NCBI RefSeq assembly: GCF_001661345.1
Contig: NW_017962939.1
Span: 1-26,655 of the forward strand
Length of the DNA stretch: 26,655 nucleotides
From: Ascoidea rubescens DSM 1968
Taxonomy: Eukaryota > Ascomycota > Saccharomycetes > Ascoideales > Ascoideaceae
Reading direction: 5' to 3'
This document shows, piece by piece, positions 8,079-17,334 of this stretch (positions within the stretch are counted from its first letter, which is position 1; each line of letters starts with the position of its first letter). The notes under the pieces were generated by a model. It saw only the letters and a program-made list of their open reading frames with translations, did no database searches and was not told where the DNA came from. The position numbers and the translations under genes were made by a program.

Positions 8079-9419
8079 TTAAACAATGTTGCTTGTATTA
8101 AAAAGAGGATCTTTTTTGATGTTGTCATCATTTGAGGTATTGTTATTGTTATTGTTATTTGGGTTATTGTTATTTGGGTTATTGTTATTTGGGTTATTGC
8201 TATCTGGGACATTAATATTTTTTGGAATGAACAAGTTTGAATCTTTTCTATTTCTATTTTTCTTTCTCAAGAATTTAGCCAAGGCAGCGTGTTTAATTGG
8301 GACCAAGTCGCTGAGACTGATTCTACCTTTTATGATTGCGTTTGAAGAAGGAGTGACAAGGACGGTTGAGTCATCGTCATCATCCAAGTTGATGCTTTCA
8401 AGAAAGTCTTCGTCGGAGGAATCAGTATTGAGAGTGGAATAAGAAGGGCTGTTTTCGTTATTGTTATTTTTGGAGGTGTTAAATTTGAAAAAATTGAGAA
8501 AGGAGAATTTTGCTTTAAATTTTCTGAAATTGTTTGAGATGACCCAGTTGTAAAAGGAGTACTCAAAATAAAAAACAACAAAGGCAATTAGGAAACCCAA
8601 GACGACACAGGCTGGAATGTGGTTGCCTAAACTTTTAATGAATTTTGCATCATCTAGATGCCATGACGAACCTTCAGATATTATAAAGAAGGAGTAAGTG
8701 TGTTTTTTATAATCGGCAGGCTGTAATATTTTGACAACACCATTTTCAGGAACGCCCCACCTTTTGTATTGTTTCCAAATGACACTTAAAAATAAAGGGC
8801 CAGTCGAGTACATGATGGTTAGATAGGGAATAAGCCAATTTCTGTCATATTTCTGGAGATTATCCAAGACCTTTAGAAAAAAAGGGTGTTTTGGAACTGA
8901 ACCCATAACGTCATTAGAGACGCCAGTTGGAGTGGTCTTTCTAACGAAAGCAGGAACAGTCAAGAGAGGATCTAGTCTTCGAGCACAGCCATCATCTAAA
9001 TCGATATAAATACCGCCAAAGTGGGATAGAGCAAAATATCTTATGGAGTCAGCTCTTTCAATTGGATATTTGTAGTTGTCCCAAGTTTTCAAAAACCAAG
9101 GGTATTGTTCGCTTATAAAATCTCTGGCCATTTGATCAGTCCATAGAATATACTTATAATCAGGGTGCAAATCCAAGCAGGCCTTCTGGCCAGCTTTCCA
9201 GATATCGGGAATGAATTCGTTTTTGTAGGTTTGGTGAATAATTTTGGGGATGAGTTGAGGCTTCTTTGGGGAGTCCTCAGGAGGGTTTAAATCAACCTCT
9301 AGAAGAGCATCAGAGAAGGAATCATCGTATACTAGAGTTAGGAGGTCAAAGACCTGGTATAGGATAAACAAGAGCAAAGCCAAATGAGCATAGATGATGT
9401 ATTTAAGTTCTTTTTTCAT
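8079..9419 (-). CDS. SUR1: Mannosyl inositol-phosphoceramide synthase catalytic subunit (GT32)
   Basis: A 446-residue type of protein that adds mannose from GDP-mannose to inositol-phosphoceramide, working in the Golgi with Csg2 in the S. cerevisiae model. A membrane segment at about 8-30 is followed by the GT32 catalytic domain. Key motifs are PKIIHQTYK (58-66), RADSIRYFALSHFGGIYIDLDDGC (122-145) with the DxD-type D140-L-D-D143, and TGPLFLS (206-212). A second hydrophobic segment at about 269-293 fits the two-helix layout of Sur1/Csh1. The S. cerevisiae proteins are about 380 residues; the excess is a serine/asparagine-rich tail with repeated NNNNP. I chose the start at 9419 because it opens directly before the membrane segment. 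The in-frame ATG at 9563 would add 48 residues that resemble nothing in the family. Transcription diverges from DGK1. Confidence 0.93.
   Translation of the reverse strand: MKKELKYIIYAHLALLLFILYQVFDLLTLVYDDSFSDALLEVDLNPPEDSPKKPQLIPKIIHQTYKNEFIPDIWKAGQKACLDLHPDYKYILWTDQMARDFISEQYPWFLKTWDNYKYPIERADSIRYFALSHFGGIYIDLDDGCARRLDPLLTVPAFVRKTTPTGVSNDVMGSVPKHPFFLKVLDNLQKYDRNWLIPYLTIMYSTGPLFLSVIWKQYKRWGVPENGVVKILQPADYKKHTYSFFIISEGSSWHLDDAKFIKSLGNHIPACVVLGFLIAFVVFYFEYSFYNWVISNNFRKFKAKFSFLNFFKFNTSKNNNNENSPSYSTLNTDSSDEDFLESINLDDDDDSTVLVTPSSNAIIKGRISLSDLVPIKHAALAKFLRKKNRNRKDSNLFIPKNINVPDSNNPNNNNPNNNNPNNNNNNNTSNDDNIKKDPLFNTSNIV
8135..8205. repeat. 15-base tandem repeat in the SUR1 tail
   Basis: Repeated TTATTGTTATTTGGG units on the plus strand encode NPNNN-type repeats on the minus strand within the C-terminal tail of SUR1. 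At least three units are near-identical. Confidence 0.8.
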
Positions 9420-9775
9420 TGCAGGATAATTTGGTATCGTATTGAAGTGCAATTGTTGGGTGATGAAAAAAAAACAAAGGGAAAAGAGTGAGGTGTAAGT
9501 GGATAAAGGAACGATGAGTTGCAACGAGCAGGAGCTAAGACAGGGGATACGAAAGAGAGACACAGGAGTGGAGGAAGTGTATCAATTAAAGCAGCAGCAG
9601 CAGAGGCAGTCTATATGTCGAGAACAACGATACCAGAGGAAGCAGAGGAACCACAGGCAGCAGAAGAAGCAGCATTCTTCAGGCTGAGAAAGCAACGCTG
9701 CGAGGCTCCAGCTCGGAGCTCCCACAGCCGTGGGCCTGGGCTATGCGTTTGCGCGTTCGGGACACCGGTGATATA

Positions 9776-9781
9776 CACGTG
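9776..9781. promoter_or_regulatory. CACGTG E-box 1 (SUR1-DGK1 promoter)
   Basis: Palindromic CACGTG, the core bound by yeast bHLH factors such as Cbf1 and Pho4. A second copy lies 25 bases away at 9801. Confidence 0.45.
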
Positions 9782-9799
9782 GTCACAGGAAAGTATATG

Positions 9800-9808
9800 T
9801 CACGTGAA
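9800..9808. promoter_or_regulatory. CACGTG E-box 2 (SUR1-DGK1 promoter)
   Basis: TCACGTGAA around the core at 9801-9806. With its upstream bases it also matches the CDEI consensus RTCACRTG, but the flanking DNA is GC-rich, unlike a centromere, so a Cbf1-type promoter site is the better reading. Confidence 0.45.
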
Positions 9809-9874
9809 TCCCTTGGATGCCGGGCGCTATCAGTCGTGTTGCAAGAGCGTGGTGCACCAAGGGCCTGAGCGCGT

Positions 9875-9991
9875 CAGCGGATGCGGATGCGTGGTTCCGC
9901 TGCGGATTCACAGCGGACACGCGACCGCACGCAAGATCCTTGCCGTGGCTAGGTCCAAATCCGGAATGCTGGATCCATGGTTGTTCCGCTG
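9875..9991. promoter_or_regulatory. Cluster of four CAGCGGA/TCCGCTG heptamers
   Basis: CAGCGGA at 9875-9881 and 9911-9917 and its complement TCCGCTG at 9896-9902 and 9985-9991. The middle pair forms an inverted repeat with an 8-base spacer, and 9896-9906 reads TCCG-CTG-CGGA. CGG/CCG half-sites in pairs are typical of Zn2Cys6 regulators. The bound factor is unknown. Confidence 0.5.
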
Positions 9992-10020
9992 GACATCCGC
10001 AGTGGAATGTGGAAAAATGG

Positions 10021-10030
10021 CATGTGAAAA
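10021..10030 (+). promoter_or_regulatory. UASINO-like element upstream of DGK1
   Basis: CATGTGAAAA matches nine of ten bases of the Ino2-Ino4 element CATGTGAAAT. It is about 230 bases before the DGK1 ATG. The lipid-metabolic role of both flanking genes supports it, but Ino2/Ino4 targets differ between yeasts. Confidence 0.4.
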
Positions 10031-10256
10031 ACGGACAGCCAACAAAATTTTTTAGTAAGAGTCGATCAACGGTATGATATAATAGGTAGCATTGTATAGC
10101 ACAGATCAATATCAAATAAAACAAGATTCATTTCACAAGTGCTAAGATCTTTAAATAGTTAAAATATTGTTGTTTTTTTCGAAATTTAAATTCAAATTCA
10201 AATAAATATATTTTACCACAACCAACTACAGTTAAATGACAAGGATATAGGTGGAA

Positions 10257-11483
10257 ATGTCTGCAAGAGTTTTAATTCCTTCGACTACGCTTTCTAATGA
10301 GTTGAAAGATAGCAAGGCTGTGTCAGTTAATTATAATTACAATTACAACTGTTTAAATGATCCACACTCTGTGTATAACGAAGATGAAGACGAAGATTAC
10401 ATTTTGGAGGAATCCGCTGGCAATAGTAGTGATGATAGCACTGATGAGATTTCCGACGAATATACTGATATATCTGATAATGAAATCGGCCATAATAAGA
10501 TTGGAAATGATAATGCAGAAACCGATGATAGCAACGATAATAGTGATATAACCTCGTTCTCTCTAAACTCCAGCTCTTCTACATTAACCATCAGCAATAA
10601 CTTGAGCAGCGATGAAGATGGTTACAAAGACACTTATAACAATAGCTACAAAGCGAGCACTCCAAGAAGCACGGGCAGCACGGGTAGTACAGACAGTACT
10701 AACACTAAAAAGCTTAATATTAAAAATGCTAGCACCAGCAAGATCACCATCAGTATCGAAAATAACTTGTCTTTTTTAAATCAAAACGTCAATAATTTTA
10801 TCAAGAAACACGAAATCCCAAGAAAAGTGCTTCATATCTCTATCGGCTTTATAACTTTATATCTCTATGGCAAAGGATATGAGATCAGTGACATTAATCC
10901 CATACTAATAACTGGGTTTTTAATTTTATTGTCTATTGATGTCGTCCGATTAAACTTCCCCAGAGTTAATCAGCTATACATCCGCTATTTTGGTTTATTG
11001 ATGAGACAAAAGGAGGTCAACTCCGTCAATGGAGTAATTTACTACCTATTGGGTCTTATCATCCCTTTCTCCTTGTTTTCCAAGGACATTTCCATGCTTT
11101 CTGTTCTTCTCTTGTCCTGGTCTGACACTGCTGCCTCTACTTTTGGAAGATTATACGGCCACTTGACTCCCAGATTAACCCCAAATAAGTCGCTTGCTGG
11201 TTCCATTGCTGCCTTTTTCACTGGCGTCTTTAGTTGCATCATTCTCTACGCCTATTTTCTCCCAAAGAATCCAACATCCAACCACCTCCTACTCAGAACG
11301 TCCTCCTCTATTATGTATTCTGCCGACAAAAGCAGGCTCTCGCTCCCACTCTTCTCCCTTCTCTGTGGCCTTATTGCTGCCATCTCAGAGGCCATCCAGA
11401 TCTTCAATCTTGACGACAACTTCACCATTCCGGTGTTGTCCAGCTGTTTTCTCTACGCTGTCTTGCGTGTTGCTTCCAAATAG
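10257..11483 (+). CDS. DGK1: CTP-dependent diacylglycerol kinase
   Basis: A 408-residue protein that makes phosphatidate from diacylglycerol with CTP at the ER/nuclear membrane, opposing the phosphatidate phosphatase Pah1. The N-terminal half (about 1-175) is acidic, serine- and asparagine-rich and probably disordered. The CTP-transferase domain begins at IPRKVLHISIGF (187-198). Residues equivalent to the S. cerevisiae essential set R76, K77, D177 and G184 appear as R189, K190, D290 and G297, with the same D-to-G spacing of seven in SDTAASTFG. Several hydrophobic segments follow, near 213-230, 260-272, 280-289, 314-335 and 364-380, and the protein ends in LRVASK. S. cerevisiae Dgk1 is 290 residues; the extra length is the acidic head. 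The reading frame is open to 10251, but the first ATG is at 10257. Confidence 0.94.
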   Translation: MSARVLIPSTTLSNELKDSKAVSVNYNYNYNCLNDPHSVYNEDEDEDYILEESAGNSSDDSTDEISDEYTDISDNEIGHNKIGNDNAETDDSNDNSDITSFSLNSSSSTLTISNNLSSDEDGYKDTYNNSYKASTPRSTGSTGSTDSTNTKKLNIKNASTSKITISIENNLSFLNQNVNNFIKKHEIPRKVLHISIGFITLYLYGKGYEISDINPILITGFLILLSIDVVRLNFPRVNQLYIRYFGLLMRQKEVNSVNGVIYYLLGLIIPFSLFSKDISMLSVLLLSWSDTAASTFGRLYGHLTPRLTPNKSLAGSIAAFFTGVFSCIILYAYFLPKNPTSNHLLLRTSSSIMYSADKSRLSLPLFSLLCGLIAAISEAIQIFNLDDNFTIPVLSSCFLYAVLRVASK

Positions 11484-11579
11484 CTTTCTGTCAAATAGCT
11501 TTCTGCTTCCTCTGCTTTTTCTGCCTGTGCTTCCTGTACTTCCTGTGCCGACTCGGGCTTCGACGCCACGGAACTGTCA

Positions 11580-11589
11580 CGGAAAAACC
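11580..11589 (+). promoter_or_regulatory. Rgt1-like site 1 upstream of STD1
   Basis: CGGAAAAACC contains CGGAAAA, a match to the Rgt1 consensus CGGANNA. It is about 580 bases before the STD1 ATG and has an identical 10-base copy 76 bases downstream. Confidence 0.35.
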
Positions 11590-11655
11590 TGTCAGCTGAC
11601 TGTGCTGGTTGGGCGCAGGTGCGCGTCTTTGCGCAGTTAGCCTATCAGCGCGCGT

Positions 11656-11665
11656 CGGAAAAACC
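11656..11665 (+). promoter_or_regulatory. Rgt1-like site 2 upstream of STD1
   Basis: Exact second copy of CGGAAAAACC in the same orientation, inside the GC-rich island, about 500 bases before the STD1 ATG. Confidence 0.35.
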
Positions 11666-12165
11666 GCGCCGTGCAGGACCGTGTGTTGCGCGCTCTTCGC
11701 GCAGCCCTCGTGAGGGGGGGAGTCCGCTGCGCCAGCAAAAAGGAACAACTCCAGAAGATGTTCCACTCGTTCTTTCTCTTTCTTGTGTTGGTTTTGTGAA
11801 GGAACAATTAAAAATTTGATCTTTAATCCACCTTTTTCACCTTCACACTCTTATATTAAATCTGCTTTCATCTTCTATATCTCTCTCACTTCTGCATTTC
11901 ATCTTCCATCTCTCATAATTACTATCTCTCGTCCTCTGGGCTGTTGAATTTCTTTTCTTCTCTTCTCATCTTATAATATACCCTCTGCTTGAAGCTTGCT
12001 CTTAGCAATAGCTTCCCTTATTCATTTCTCTAACTATACTCAGTCATATTCAATTATATCTGTTTACTTTTAATTATATCCAACCATATTTAACTATATC
12101 TATTCTATAGCATTATATTATCACCATATTCTATCTCACTACTATATTATCTTGTTACAACAGCA

Positions 12166-14073
12166 ATGTATGTCCCACCATACAACTATAGTATTTCCGG
12201 CAATACTCCAAAGAAATACACCTCAAATGCTCGTCTTGAAATACAGAAGAAACTAGCTTTAAATTCCTCTTTTCTCAGGCATGGAAACTCTCCTTTATCT
12301 TCTTCTTATACTGCCAACGATTTGTTATCTAATTCTTCTCAATCAACTTCCGATTCTTCAGTAATCGATTACTCTAAATCAATTGCCTCTCCAAATATCA
12401 TTCCAAATAATAACAATAACAATAACAGTAACAGTAGAATAAATTTGAAAAGAGTGCACTCAAATCAAAGCTCTCTTTCCTCTCAATCTAATGACTCCCT
12501 CTCTTCCTTTTCCTCTTCTTTATCTTCACATACGTCTAATAATACAATTATATCATCCTCTATAAGAAATCTCAATCAAAAATCTTCCTCAAACTTAAAA
12601 TTTTTCTGCCCTAATAATAAAACCAGCTCAAATCAAAACACTATAAATAATCCAATTAATCCAATTCATATAAAAAACTCAATTAATTCATCTTCTCAAA
12701 AACATCACAAAAAAAAACATAAGCAAATCTTCTCAACTCTACATAAATTAACAAGTAGATCCTCGTTAAAAGATACAAACAACAACAACAACAACAAAAC
12801 TACTAATAAATTCAAAGCAAAACTTAAAAATAAAACCTCTTCTTCTGAACTATCCTCTTTCCAAAATAACTCTTCTGCTTCAATAATATCAAATGAATCT
12901 TTAACTTCTCTATCTTCTAATGACTCAAATAAATCAAATAAATCAAATAAATCAAATAAATCAAATAAATCAATCAATTCAAATTCTTCTGCTTTATCAA
13001 CTGCATCCACTGACTCTCTATCCTCAACATCTTCATCAACTTGCTCCCTTGTCCCTTCTCAATCCATCTCTCAATCATCCTATCAATCATCCCATCAATC
13101 ATCCCATCAATCCTCCTACCAATCAAATAATTCGGCTCCATCAAATATAACCTCTGTCTTCTCAACTACTAACAACTCCATCGCATCTACACAATCTTCT
13201 TCTATTAGCCTAATAAATTCGGCCCCAATAATAACTCTTGACGACGCAATTCCAATAGACTTTCACAACATGTATCTACCTCAGTTTCTATCAAATTTAT
13301 TACCCAATGGCAGACCAACTTTTACTAAAAGAAACCTAATCGACTGGGATTTAAACGACTTAAGATCTTTATTAATCCTACACACTTTAAAACCAGAATG
13401 GAATAACAAAATCCCTATCATTTATGCTCCTTTAGGTTTCAAAATTCAATTATTACCTCTAGATTCTTCAGAATCACAATTTGTTTCAATTCTAGTTCAA
13501 AGTGACATCTATAAAGAAGCAAAATTTAGCGAAAACTTAAGAACTCAAGCTGCTCAATTCACTGTATTGGCAGCTAAAAAAAAACATAACGACTTGATTT
13601 ATTTAAAATTAAAATCTCAAGGCTATAATAAAGAACAAATTTTTGCTAGTAAAGAATACCATTCTCTTGAAATCCATGAATGGAGAAATATAATAGAAAA
13701 CTTCCTATTAAATTTAGCTGTTGAAGCTCAATGTTGTCACGATTTTAAAAAAATTTGTTCTCTATATAAAAAAAAGAATGAGGCTTCTAATATTCCCCAA
13801 AATCAACTCCAAAATAATATTAATAACAACTTATTACCTCATCACAACCCCATAAATAACAAATCCAACAATAAAAAATTACATAACTCAAAATCTTCAA
13901 ATTCAAATTCTTTACTTAAAAAAGTCCTAATAAATAGTGCTAAAAACTTCGAAGAACCTCATTTTAAAAACTCTTTTGATTTATCTAATCAAGAAAAATC
14001 ATTTCTTTGGAATCAAGTTCAAGCAAAGGTTTATCAAAAAGCAGGTCTAGATTGGACTCCTGATAGGGTTTAA
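12166..14073 (+). CDS. STD1: Std1/Mth1-type glucose-signalling corepressor
   Basis: A 635-residue protein. In S. cerevisiae, Std1 and Mth1 (about 440 residues each) hold the repressor Rgt1 on hexose-transporter genes until glucose sensing by Snf3/Rgt2 sends them for casein-kinase-dependent degradation. The N-terminus MYVPPYNYS resembles the MFVSPPP start of that pair. Residues about 15-360 are almost all serine, asparagine, lysine and glutamine, with SNK and SSHQ tandem repeats. The conserved domain is about 363-545 (FLSNLLPNGRPTF, NLIDWDLNDLRSLLI, LKPEWNNKIP, SDIYKEAKF), with a conserved tail near 600-635 ending KAGLDWTPDRV. Recall of the family plus linkage to ETT1, TMC1 and TOM6, which are close to STD1 (YOR047C) in S. 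cerevisiae, support the call. A single gene probably covers both paralogues' roles in a lineage without the whole-genome duplication. Confidence 0.85.
   Translation: MYVPPYNYSISGNTPKKYTSNARLEIQKKLALNSSFLRHGNSPLSSSYTANDLLSNSSQSTSDSSVIDYSKSIASPNIIPNNNNNNNSNSRINLKRVHSNQSSLSSQSNDSLSSFSSSLSSHTSNNTIISSSIRNLNQKSSSNLKFFCPNNKTSSNQNTINNPINPIHIKNSINSSSQKHHKKKHKQIFSTLHKLTSRSSLKDTNNNNNNKTTNKFKAKLKNKTSSSELSSFQNNSSASIISNESLTSLSSNDSNKSNKSNKSNKSNKSINSNSSALSTASTDSLSSTSSSTCSLVPSQSISQSSYQSSHQSSHQSSYQSNNSAPSNITSVFSTTNNSIASTQSSSISLINSAPIITLDDAIPIDFHNMYLPQFLSNLLPNGRPTFTKRNLIDWDLNDLRSLLILHTLKPEWNNKIPIIYAPLGFKIQLLPLDSSESQFVSILVQSDIYKEAKFSENLRTQAAQFTVLAAKKKHNDLIYLKLKSQGYNKEQIFASKEYHSLEIHEWRNIIENFLLNLAVEAQCCHDFKKICSLYKKKNEASNIPQNQLQNNINNNLLPHHNPINNKSNNKKLHNSKSSNSNSLLKKVLINSAKNFEEPHFKNSFDLSNQEKSFLWNQVQAKVYQKAGLDWTPDRV
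12925..12970. repeat. 9-base tandem repeat TCAAATAAA in STD1
   Basis: Five in-frame copies encode SNK repeats in the disordered part of STD1. Read directly. Confidence 0.85.
13068..13128. repeat. 12-base tandem repeat encoding SSHQ/SSYQ in STD1
   Basis: Imperfect copies of TCATCCCATCAA encode repeated SSHQ and SSYQ units. Read directly. Confidence 0.8.
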
Positions 14074-14856
14074 TCAGCAATTCTAATCAGCAATTTTAAT
14101 TTTTTTTCTTTTCTTTTCACTTCACCTCTTATAATTGCGTATACACTTATCTTTTTTATTTCAAATTATTTTCAATGACTTTTACTAGTTTTCCTTTTTA
14201 ATTTTATGTATTAACGATTTTTATTTATTGTTGGTTTGTTTTACCTCATTATTTCTTTTTATTTTTCTTCTACTTTTATTTATTTTTCCTTTAACCTTCT
14301 TCTCCTTTTGTTAGTTTTATTTTATTTCTATCTTTGTTATTCTTTATACACTCCAGGAATGGTTTATAATTAAATTCAATTTAAAGGAAAAACACTATTT
14401 CCTTTTCTTTTTTAAATCTTATTTCTTTTTCAATATTAAAGAATATGTACTGCATAAATAAGCTTATTGCTTTCTTTTTTTGTTAAGATTTTTGTCAAGT
14501 TTTTTTTATTTTGTTGTGTTTTTCATGTTTTTATACACTTAAAATGATGGCGGATTGTGAGATAAATAAAAATTCTTCTAGAACAAAATTATCTTCAATT
14601 TTGTAGTTCAATTTCCAATTTCTAAAATATTTTGCGTTTATTTTATTTTGTTATTTTTTTTTTTCATAATTTAAAAAAAAATAATTGCTAACCACATTAA
14701 TACAAACAAATCTATTACAAACAAGAAACAAACAGAATTAAAAATATAACACCAATAAAAATTATCAAAATAAACTAAAAAGACAGTGGAACTCAGCCTC
14801 CCCTTTTTTTTAATAACGAGAATAAATAATATAACATTTTTTTCAAGGAGAGGTTC
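14074..14856. other. Convergent 3' region between STD1 and BRE1
   Basis: A 783-base very AT-rich gap, T-rich on the left (14095-14530) and more A-rich on the right (14670-14780), as expected for two facing 3' ends. I see no ORF, tRNA or notable repeat. Confidence 0.65.
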
Positions 14857-16307
14857 TTAAAGATGAATTGTAATTACATCACTACTAGAAAATTGTTTTA
14901 TACATGAAGGGCAAGTTCTAAGTCTTGATTGTATTCTTTTTTGAATACACTTATCGCAAAATGTATGCCCACATACTTTCAACGTTGTATTTTTCCATTC
15001 TGTTGAACAAAGTGAACATTTTAATAAAAATTTCAATGATTCAATTTCATTCTCTAAACCCGAAATGGTACTATCTGAACTTCTTGCTTTAGATGCTAAA
15101 TTATTTCTTTTAATTTTATTTATTGATGTCTCTAAGAATTTCGTTTTTGAAATCGATTTTTGATATTCCACTTCCAATTTATTATATCTTTCAGTTTCAA
15201 TTTTAGATTCTGTAACATATTTTTGATTACTATTAATTAATTGATCATGATTTTTTTTAAGGTTATCATATGAACTTAATACTTCTTTTAAGTTTTTCTT
15301 CAAGTTTTCATTTTTTAATTGTTTCTCAATTTGAACTGCATTCAAGTCTTTAACTCGAAGCTCCAAAACTTCGATTTTTTGATTTAAAAGTTTTTCAACA
15401 TCTTTAATTTGAACAATTAATTCAGCAGTTTTTGAAGTTTGTTGTTTTAAAGTTTTATTTTCATTTATTAATGCATCTTTTGATCTCATTGCTGCAAAAT
15501 ATTTTTGATCAGCTTTATTTTTCTCAATTTTTAGTTTATTAATTAATGATTCTGTATCAATATGAGAGTTTAATTTCTTGACTCTTTGCTGCTCAGACAT
15601 ATTATAAGCAATTTCAACCTCTTTCAATTCTTTTAATAAAGCAAAATTTTGCTGTTTTAAGGATTCAAGATCCGAGTTCTCAAGATCTTCATTATAAAGT
15701 TCTTTTCTAGATTCAATTGGATTTTTTTCCAATTGTTCAATTCTTTCTTTTTGAGTTTTAATTAAATTTTTCAATTCTTCATATAACTCAGAATTTTTTC
15801 TATCGGCCTTAAGAATGTTAAGTTGAGCAGAATATTCATCTCTTGAATTTCTAATCCTTGTTAAATCAGTTTCAGCTTTTTCTAATTTTTGTTTTAAAGC
15901 AACTTGTTGATCGTTAAACTCCTTTTCAATCTCAGTCTTATAAGAAATCTTTTCACTTTCATATTGATTTAATTTGTTTGTCAAGTTTGTGTTAATCTTT
16001 GAGATTTCTTTCATTTCGTTATTTAAGGATTGATTTGATTGAATCAATTTTTTGTGTAATTCACAAGATTCCAAATCCAATTCATTTAAGTTTAATAATC
16101 GATGGTTTAACTCAAAGACACTTTTTTTCAAATTTTTTGACTTTGTTATTTCCTGTTCTAATTGGTTTTGTAAAGTTTCATTTGCAGATTTTAATTGGCA
16201 AAGTTCAATTTTTAAGTTGTCCAATTCCTCTATGGGTATTGTAGTATTATTTATATCTAATTGATTTATATTATTATTATTATTATTAACATTATTATTA
16301 TTATTAA

Positions 16308-16402
<95 letters not shown>

Positions 16403-16403
16403 N

Positions 16404-16502
<99 letters not shown>

Positions 16503-17278
16503 TATTATTAACATTATTATTAACATTATTATTATTGACATTATTTTGGTTATTGTTATTAACAGTGTTATCTGTTGTATTGTTATTGTTGTTACTGTTA
16601 TTATTATCGTTATCGTTATTGTTATTATTATTAGTAGTAGTATTTCCATTATTAAGAGTGTTATGGTTATTATTATCTGTGCCATTATTATGAGTATCAA
16701 TATTATTAATATGATTTTGATTTTTAACATTATTTACATTATTTGGAGTTATTGATGATGAGTCATTTGTATTTCCATTAATTTCACTATTTTCTTTCAA
16801 ACTTTCATCAGTTCTTTTGAGAGTTTTACTTTGGCGTCTTTCTTGAAGTTTTATTGATTTTGATAATTTGAGGGTAACAGATTTTAAACATTTTTTCAAG
16901 TAAGAGTTTTTGCCCTTTAGAAAATCGTTTTCTGATTTATAGGCCACTAAATCTTTTGTTAAAGATTCAATTTGATCTTGTAGTTTATGAACATCGTGTG
17001 AAGAAGTTCTATTATTGTTGTTGTTTATTAGTGGGGATATAATGTTCATTAATAGGTCTTTTCTTAGAGACAAGATTTCATTGATCTGTAATTTTTGGTT
17101 TTTGGTTTTTGGTTTTAAAAGAGCGTTTAAATCACCATTATCATTATCATTATCATCGTCATTGTTATTATCATCACTATCATCATTATTACCATCATTG
17201 TCATCACTTTCAAGATCGATATCAATATCTAGTTCATTATTGTAATTGTATTTATTTTTAAGATAAGAGTTATTATTG

Positions 17279-17334
<56 letters not shown>

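Larger units (their letters stand above)
9420..10256. promoter_or_regulatory. Shared divergent promoter region of SUR1 and DGK1
   Basis: An 837-base gap between two divergent lipid genes. On the SUR1 side (9480-9690) the plus strand is purine-rich with CAG and GAAG words, so SUR1 has a pyrimidine-rich leader on its own strand. The centre (about 9690-10020) is clearly richer in G and C than anything coding nearby. It contains two CACGTG E-boxes, a hairpin CCCAC-AGCC-GTGGG (9721-9734), four copies of CAGCGGA/TCCGCTG and a UASINO-like site. A 178-codon plus-strand ORF crosses it (9519-10055), but its sequence resembles no protein. Confidence 0.65.
11484..12165. other. DGK1 3' flank and STD1 promoter/leader
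   Basis: A GC-rich island at about 11540-11740 is followed by a long AT- and pyrimidine-rich leader (11820-12165). The island holds two exact copies of CGGAAAAACC (11580-11589 and 11656-11665), one TCCGCTG (11723-11729), many GCGC words and a G7 run. Short ORFs cross the island in several frames, but none resembles a protein. Confidence 0.6.

Noticed and set aside
9420-9563. 48-residue N-terminal extension of SUR1 from the ATG at 9563
   Set aside because: The extra sequence is translated pyrimidine-rich leader. The family starts directly before its membrane segment, as with the ATG at 9419.
9798-9806. Centromere element CDEI (GTCACGTG)
   Set aside because: No AT-rich CDEII of about 80 bases and no CDEIII follow on either side; the flanks are GC-rich.
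9519-10055. 178-codon plus-strand ORF in the SUR1-DGK1 gap
   Set aside because: It resembles no protein, overlaps an equally long minus-strand frame, lies in a GC-rich promoter island, and its codons are unlike the neighbouring genes.
10697-10703. TACTAAC in DGK1 as an intron branch point
   Set aside because: It lies in the continuous DGK1 frame, in the disordered head, and the frame reads through with conserved sequence after it, so it is a chance match.
13167-13173. TACTAAC in STD1 as an intron branch point
   Set aside because: It encodes part of a low-complexity Thr-Asn-Asn stretch in an uninterrupted frame, with no need for splicing.
16261-16755. Poly-isoleucine ORFs on both strands opposite BRE1
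   Set aside because: They are only other-frame readings of the AAT repeat that codes for asparagine in BRE1.
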